The notes beneath the pieces are model-generated. The model was not told the DNA's origin and did no database searches. It worked only from the letters and a program-made list of their open reading frames with translations. Both the position numbers and the translations under genes were made by a program. 32,552 bases of DNA from Leucothrix mucor. Lineage in GTDB: Bacteria > Pseudomonadota > Gammaproteobacteria > Thiotrichales > Thiotrichaceae. Location: positions 1-32,552 of the forward strand of contig DQSN01000079.1 of the NCBI GenBank assembly GCA_015663245.1, given 5' to 3'. Below, one piece after another: positions 28,001 through 32,552 of the stretch; within the stretch, counting starts at the first letter, position 1, and every line of letters starts with the position of its first letter.

Positions 28001-29718
28001 GTACCCGCTTTATTGGTGGTGCTACCATCGTAATTAAGCATGCTGATCGGCTTGTCGTTGAGGTACAGTTTTACTTTCTGTTTAGGAGGGTGCTTGATTG
28101 CAATTTTGGTTGAGGCTATTGCTGGCACATAGTTATGTGGTGGCCACAAGATTTCAAAGCCAATATTTGCATTATTAACGAATTGTTTATTGTATTTTTT
28201 TAATGGATCGTTGCTACTGTTTTTAAGTGCTTTGTTTGATTTTTTCTCTAATGGAATCGCCAATTTATTCTTCGCAACATAAAAATCAGCACGCCACAGT
28301 GTTTTGCTATTTACAAATTTTGAAATTTTACTGCCTGCACGATCATTATCATGGTCACAATCAATTGCACGATAGCCAGTAGGGAGGCTATCAATATCCA
28401 ACTGCATTACATGTGCTTGTTGGCTAAGACCTTCCATATGCCAATAGCCATCTTTGTCACTGAGTACGCTACGTCCTGATTCAGTATAAATTCGTGTGTT
28501 TGCTAAGGCTTTTCGTGGCGCTGCTTTTTCACAACCGATATAAACACGTCCCGTAATAATGATGGTATTTGTCATTAACACGTCTTCGATACGTACTCTA
28601 GCTTTAGCAATATTAGAGGTGTCATTTTGGGAAAAAGCTTGCGCGCGGTTAGTAATATCAGCAATGGCTGTATTGATACCAATTTTTGTTTTGTAGCGTA
28701 ATACCCAGCCTGAATCTACGTTACTAGGCATATTACCCAATGTAAAAGTAAGGCTACGACCTTGGATTCTGATCGCCGATTCAGGCAACACTGCACCATT
28801 TAGAAGTGCCGTACCATTTTGATAACGAAGACCAATTGGCAAAGTGTCCTGTATTTTTATATCGTTAAGGGGTTTGTCGATACTACTGTTGCGTAAAGTG
28901 ATTTCATAGCTAATCACATCTCCAATAGAGGCAGATTTTTTATCAGCTGTTTTACTTAGGTTGAGTGTGCCAACAGGGTCAATGACAGCAGCCGTCATAC
29001 TGATATCAGTGCTATCAACTTGATCATGGTAACTAACGGTCAACTTTGCGCCACGTTTGACGTTAAATCTTCCATCAAAATTAACAGTTTCTCCCGAGTG
29101 CGTGGGTACTGCGCCAATAAAAATACCTGAACTGGGAGAGGTTTCTTTTAGCTGGATGACTTCTTTATCGTTAGTCTCTGGAATGGTAACGGTTACAAAA
29201 ATAGTTTCCCTAATCTTTGGATCAAGGTTTTGGTCAAAGTCTTGAACACGAATGATAATAGGCTCATTAGTAATAAACTGATTTGCTTCTATTATTTTTA
29301 CAGGAGCAGGAAAGATAATTTTATCGCCATTAATACGCGTGATGACATCAATGGGGTTCCATAATTTCCCACCATTTTCACTGCTGTTATAAGCAGAGGA
29401 TGATAGTGTCGTGTCTTCGCCTCCATCTGAAAGGCGATGAAAACTAATAATAGAAGGTGTGTAAGTATCGGTTGTTATTAAAACGCTGGCTGTTGTTAGT
29501 TCTTGTGAGCCATCAACTGAGTAATTGGCAGTAGCTACACTGTTGATGACTGTTCCAGATAAAGTTGCAGCCATGCTCATTTGTAGTGTTGATAAAATAA
29601 AAACAAAGCTCAAAATCATAGACAGCACAAAGCACTGGCATAGTTGAGCCAGTTTGTTTTTGCTGCGCGTTAAAGCTTTCATCTCAACGCTATGTGAGTT
29701 ATGTATTTTAGGGTTCAT
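25030..29718 (-). CDS. Large secreted protein: N-terminal DUF11-type region, carboxypeptidase-regulatory/SdrB-like region, C-terminal predicted outer-membrane beta-barrel
   Basis: 1562 aa; signal peptide; SASIGDVISYEITLRNSSIDKPLNDIKIQDTLPIGLRYQNGTALLNG; ALANTRIYTESGRSVLSDKDGYWHMEGL; then long amphipathic-strand-rich C-terminal half ending GFFTQILYKF plus 26-aa tail. Confidence 0.75.
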   Translation of the reverse strand: MNPKIHNSHSVEMKALTRSKNKLAQLCQCFVLSMILSFVFILSTLQMSMAATLSGTVINSVATANYSVDGSQELTTASVLITTDTYTPSIISFHRLSDGGEDTTLSSSAYNSSENGGKLWNPIDVITRINGDKIIFPAPVKIIEANQFITNEPIIIRVQDFDQNLDPKIRETIFVTVTIPETNDKEVIQLKETSPSSGIFIGAVPTHSGETVNFDGRFNVKRGAKLTVSYHDQVDSTDISMTAAVIDPVGTLNLSKTADKKSASIGDVISYEITLRNSSIDKPLNDIKIQDTLPIGLRYQNGTALLNGAVLPESAIRIQGRSLTFTLGNMPSNVDSGWVLRYKTKIGINTAIADITNRAQAFSQNDTSNIAKARVRIEDVLMTNTIIITGRVYIGCEKAAPRKALANTRIYTESGRSVLSDKDGYWHMEGLSQQAHVMQLDIDSLPTGYRAIDCDHDNDRAGSKISKFVNSKTLWRADFYVAKNKLAIPLEKKSNKALKNSSNDPLKKYNKQFVNNANIGFEILWPPHNYVPAIASTKIAIKHPPKQKVKLYLNDKPISMLNYDGSTTNKAGTVTIRRWRGVDINIKQRDNILTAILLNKSGKEIARKTHTIHFSGTPSNIEYLEKESLLIADGKNSPIITLRIKDEDGFPMRANTHGYFSIKAGDYNIAQQSNTDTVDDESSTKGNYKYYIKEGGIAHIKLTPTTRSGQISIDFNLANKTQNINAWLKPKLRNWILVGIAEGTLAHKKLSGNLQTLIDKNQAENYKHGRLALFAKGRIKGDYLLTLAYDSAKQRHKNTENGAQLEGNIDPDTWYTVYADKSNSQYETSSSHKLYLKLEKNQFYALFGDYRTGLTVTELSRYERILDGLHSEYHGDKFSYNLFASYTEKRHQRDEIIGDGTSGLYHLSRPIVQNSEVIRLEARDQLNSGKIVSSQTMVRHKDYDIDYDSRTLFFKFPIAGRDKNLNTNIIVVDYESDDNNEKNLVAGGRVAAKFNDNKLETGLSIIQEGNSDDSTGRLVGLDLTYKPSKNTEIHAEVAQTQTTSDNKKSQGRAWLAEIKKSTEKTESTAYIRKQEANFGLGQQKTSEKGTQKLGLSSRYTINANTKIKGDISQQTNLQNDDITQRLSIEAEKQFENSNLSIGVRQSKNTTVSDSSGSTALLLGGSISTKDRKATLHGNIERQIAGRNHTSNDPDKAIVGLDVALSDRVNLFAEHEVSDDDDSITQSTRVGISSSLWQGAKLKTSLSRENKVDRSDTYALVGLSQHAKLSDHLLIDFSLDQATTIDSIIKQTTSADDALKEHGSNRDDYIATSLAYKWKNNSWSSSGRFEHRDGDLEDKINVQLELNHQIAEGKHLSAKIRSLRSSKHNNEQHQQSTISLGAAWQPFDASYSVLERLDYIDETDKNGSEHTQTRKLINNIHINKQINDDFEVGLHHGIQHIMSSNDAEQQEDSTVDVGLIEAKYKLSKMWAVGAHAGYSRDWENDNIEKVAGVSVSASPAKNTKISLGYNFEGFTDNEFDTSSYTAEGFFTQILYKFDQETLKLKTYDNDSTIKTEIMEDSKP

Positions 29719-29742
29719 TGTTTTTATTATTTTTTATAAGTC

Positions 29743-29785
29743 TTAGGAATATTGTTTATAAATATTGGGGAAACAGTATTCCTAA
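29743..29785. other. Intercistronic hairpin downstream of the 337-aa gene
   Basis: TTAGGAATA (29743-29751) / TATTCCTAA (29777-29785) plus inner GTTT/AAAC pairing. Confidence 0.6.
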
Positions 29786-29830
29786 AACTGTACGACTAGT
29801 TTTCTTTAGACGTACGAGTTTTTCATTATT

Positions 29831-30844
29831 TTAATTAACAGTAGCGATGATGGTTAGTGTTGCTGTTTGACCTGCAGCTAGATCAAAAGGAGTAGTTGAT
29901 ACTGCATTTCCTGTCGCAGAAGCATTGGTACTTGTTCCACCTGAAATTGTAGGGGTGCCTACAACTGTTAGATCCGCAGGTACGTCATCTGTTATTATAA
30001 TACCTGTTGCTGTGGCTGCTGTTGCAGCATTTACTACCGTAATAGTGTATTCAATAGTGGCACCAGGGATACGCTTTGCATTCGCTGCTACATCGCTGTT
30101 ATTAATCTTCATCTTAGTAACAGTCGATACTTTTTTAACGGTTAAATCCGCAGTATGTATCGTATAAGTATTAATAGCAGAATGGGATGCATCTCCATCA
30201 CCATCACCCGCTGCTCCTGCACTATCTGCCAAAACAGTTTCTACTACTGCTGCATCATCAGCTCCAGATGAAGTTGCTGCTGCCGCAGCCGCTGCTCCAA
30301 CTACCGTTGCTGTAAGACCTATTTTTGAAGTTGCTGCATTAACGATGGCTCCACCACTTGCAGGCATATCACAAAGAACGGTAATGGTAGCTTCTCCATC
30401 TGCTACAAGGTTGACACTTGAAGGGGTGTCACAACTTGTAGGATCAAAGTTATCACCTGAAAGTGCTTTAGAGACCGCAAAACTAAAGTCCTCAGTGCTG
30501 TTGCCATCATTAGTAAGTGTAAAGGTAATGGCTTGATCATTTTTTCCTGGCACAGTAGCAACATTTCCTGAGGTAGCTGTTACGGTTAAATCAATTTTTT
30601 TATCCACTTTGAACGTAGTTGCAGTACCAGCGCCATTACCAGGAGTGCTATTTCCAGTTCCAGAACTTTCAATTTTTGTTTGGGCAGTTCCTCCTACCTC
30701 GTAATTAATAGTCGCTGTATTTGCTATAGAGGTACCCGCTGCTGTTCCAGCCGCCCAAGATGCACTTGCAATAGCAATCGCTAGTACACTAATAGAAAGG
30801 GGAATTAACGTACTTGTTTTAATTATTTTCATGGTTATTCTCAT
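29831..30844 (-). CDS. Secreted DUF11-like Ala/Thr-rich protein, candidate major surface subunit
   Basis: Signal peptide; GTAAGTSIANTATINYEVGG; AKRIPGATIEYTITVVNAATAATATGIIITDDVPADLTVVGTPTISGG. Likely start MKIIKTST at 30832. Confidence 0.75.
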   Translation of the reverse strand: MRITMKIIKTSTLIPLSISVLAIAIASASWAAGTAAGTSIANTATINYEVGGTAQTKIESSGTGNSTPGNGAGTATTFKVDKKIDLTVTATSGNVATVPGKNDQAITFTLTNDGNSTEDFSFAVSKALSGDNFDPTSCDTPSSVNLVADGEATITVLCDMPASGGAIVNAATSKIGLTATVVGAAAAAAATSSGADDAAVVETVLADSAGAAGDGDGDASHSAINTYTIHTADLTVKKVSTVTKMKINNSDVAANAKRIPGATIEYTITVVNAATAATATGIIITDDVPADLTVVGTPTISGGTSTNASATGNAVSTTPFDLAAGQTATLTIIATVN

Positions 30845-30869
30845 TTTTTGGTTTGTGGTTTTTTTCTAC

Positions 30870-30902
30870 TGTAATCACCTAAAAAAAAGGGGAGTGATTA
30901 CA
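30870..30902. other. Intercistronic inverted repeat upstream of the 337-aa gene
   Basis: TGTAATCAC / GTGATTACA 9-bp arms flanking an A-rich loop; overlaps the stop codon of the 173-aa gene. Confidence 0.55.
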
Positions 30903-31419
30903 ATAATTTTGCTTGAAAGCTTACGTTTTTTTGCTCTGCTGGTGCTAAGTCTTGCAGATAGATCCAGCGAATATGCGTATAGTCTTTTGCGCTAGCAGGG
31001 ATTGCATCACCTTCTTTATTTAAAATGGTTAAGGCTTCTGGTTTGGCCCAGTGCTTACCGCCGTCAACAGAAAATGTAATGTCACTATTTTCACCTTGAG
31101 CAGAACCTACTTGATACAAGGTGTGCTGAGGAATAGGGTTTATCAACTTAATTTTATCAGCAGGTTCAGTGCTAATATTTGTGAAGGTATTTTGATAAAA
31201 AAGTACCGTATTAGGAAGTACTTTGGTGGCAGGAAATAGTTTTTGTACCTGCTTGCCATCTTCAATAACTGTTTTTAATATTTGTACGGTAGATTTAATT
31301 TCTATATGCCCTTGTTTTTCAGCGTAACTATAGGCGAAACTACCAATTAAAAGTCCAATAATAGCTGATGCTTTTAAAATATTTAAGATTTTCATTTTAT
31401 TATTCTCTTTATTAATCAA
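30898..31419 (-). CDS. Small secreted DUF11-like protein
   Basis: Signal peptide MKILNILKASAIIGLLIGSFAYSYA (likely start 31395); KVLPNTVLFYQNTFTNISTEPADKIKLINPIPQHTLYQVGSA. Confidence 0.7.
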   Translation of the reverse strand: MINKENNKMKILNILKASAIIGLLIGSFAYSYAEKQGHIEIKSTVQILKTVIEDGKQVQKLFPATKVLPNTVLFYQNTFTNISTEPADKIKLINPIPQHTLYQVGSAQGENSDITFSVDGGKHWAKPEALTILNKEGDAIPASAKDYTHIRWIYLQDLAPAEQKNVSFQAKLL

Positions 31420-32407
31420 TAATATAAGTTATTAAAATTGCAAAATGATCAGATGGCTTCATCTGTCCTAGTACTAAAGTGGCAGAATTTTTATTACTAC
31501 TGCCAAAATCACCTTGATCTCTATCTTTTAGGTCACTAAGTGAAATATTATTTAGTTTTAATGAACCTGTTTTATAGTGCATATGTAGTGGTGTAGGATC
31601 GGTAACGACTAAGTTTTTAATCACACCACTTCCTGTTGCACTCACCGATATTTCGTAGGTAACGGCAGTGCCTGGCATGACACGTTCTTTATTATATGGA
31701 CCAACTATTTTCACTATCTTTTTGCTCATGTTTAGGCGTAAAGATGTGGTTATATAAGTCCCTGTTACTGCTGTCTTCCCTTGATCTTTTAGCAACACAA
31801 GATCAACGCCATTGTCTCCCGCAGCAGCAATACTTTGACCAATTGTATATTGACTTATATCCGTAGTATCCGATGTCGCGATAAGTACAATTTTACCAGT
31901 TTCTGATCTACCCAAAGACTCAGGAATACTACTTAGCACATAGATGATGACCGACTCATCAGCCGCCAAGGTTATTTCATTAATATTAACTAAGTATTGG
32001 CTATCAGCATTATTAGTAGAGTTATTTTGTAAGCCTGAAATATTATTTGTTTCTACCCATATTGAATTAACAACTGGATCAAAATTATCACTCGTAATAT
32101 TTGCATGACTTGTTAATAGAAAGCTTTCTGTACCATTGCCTGTATTTGTAAGCTGAAAACTAAGTATCCGATCATTAGCAGGCGTCACTGTAGGCACAGC
32201 CTGACTATCCAAAGAAACCAAATCCATATTCAATACTTCTGCTACTGTAAACTCCGTGGTCGCGCGTAGCCCATGCTCAGGAATACCATCAGCGGTTACA
32301 ACAACCGTATTTGAAATAACAACACCCGCAGCTACTCCCTTCGCTTGCACACTAAAAGCAAGCAATAGAAGTAATAGATTGAGTAGGCTTGTGACAATTA
32401 TTTTCAT
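31412..32407 (-). CDS. Secreted DUF11-like protein, paralogue of the 337-aa protein
   Basis: Signal peptide; AAGVVISNTVVVTADG; DRILSFQLTNTGNGTESFLLTSHANITSDNFDP; RVMPGTAVTYEISVSATGSGVIKNLVVTDPTPLHMHYKTGSLKLN. Confidence 0.75.
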   Translation of the reverse strand: MKIIVTSLLNLLLLLLAFSVQAKGVAAGVVISNTVVVTADGIPEHGLRATTEFTVAEVLNMDLVSLDSQAVPTVTPANDRILSFQLTNTGNGTESFLLTSHANITSDNFDPVVNSIWVETNNISGLQNNSTNNADSQYLVNINEITLAADESVIIYVLSSIPESLGRSETGKIVLIATSDTTDISQYTIGQSIAAAGDNGVDLVLLKDQGKTAVTGTYITTSLRLNMSKKIVKIVGPYNKERVMPGTAVTYEISVSATGSGVIKNLVVTDPTPLHMHYKTGSLKLNNISLSDLKDRDQGDFGSSNKNSATLVLGQMKPSDHFAILITYIID

Positions 32408-32552
32408 GGGTTTTTATTTAATAGCGGTAAACTATTTTCTATTACATAGGAGAAAATGGTTACTGGGGTTTATTTTAATTATTGTAATCAGTTTATAATT
32501 TTGGAATGAAGCTAAGCTGAATAAAGCTCTCAGGGGAATGAAAGCAGATAGA

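Noticed and set aside
30895-30908. 14-mer tgattacaataatt shared (inverted) with 32477-32490 upstream of the surface operon
   Set aside because: AT-rich, and one copy overlaps coding sequence and a stop codon; chance match cannot be excluded.
1-32552. CRISPR arrays, IS elements, rRNA, restriction-modification or known anti-phage defence genes
   Set aside because: No regularly spaced repeats, transposase motifs or defence-family domains recognised in the window.

Overview
The window looks like a gammaproteobacterial chromosome segment (Thiotrichales-like by gene content, which I cannot confirm). From left to right it holds: a truncated Pro-rich lipoprotein; an unlisted 59-aa small ORF; an ECF sigma factor (TIGR02999/ECF43-like), a DinB-family protein and a transmembrane Ser/Thr kinase with a TPR tail; a minus-strand block with an endonuclease/exonuclease/phosphatase protein, a possible LCIB/theta-type carbonic anhydrase, an aminotransferase, holC, pepA and a CPBP protease; tpiA-secG-tRNA-Leu(GAG), followed by a probable integration/rearrangement scar with a truncated glutamate dehydrogenase; surA/lptD; a rhomboid protease; csrA; nadK/hrcA; a TauE/SafE transporter and a DEDD exonuclease. 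The last ~9 kb is a five-gene minus-strand operon of secreted DUF11-like proteins around a 1562-aa predicted outer-membrane beta-barrel. The best candidate for an undescribed system is this DUF11/barrel operon, whose layout resembles a surface-fibre or adhesin assembly locus. Next best is the sigma/DinB/kinase signalling cassette, which has a near-ideal class II CRP-type promoter. All homology calls come from motif recognition by eye; no database search was run.
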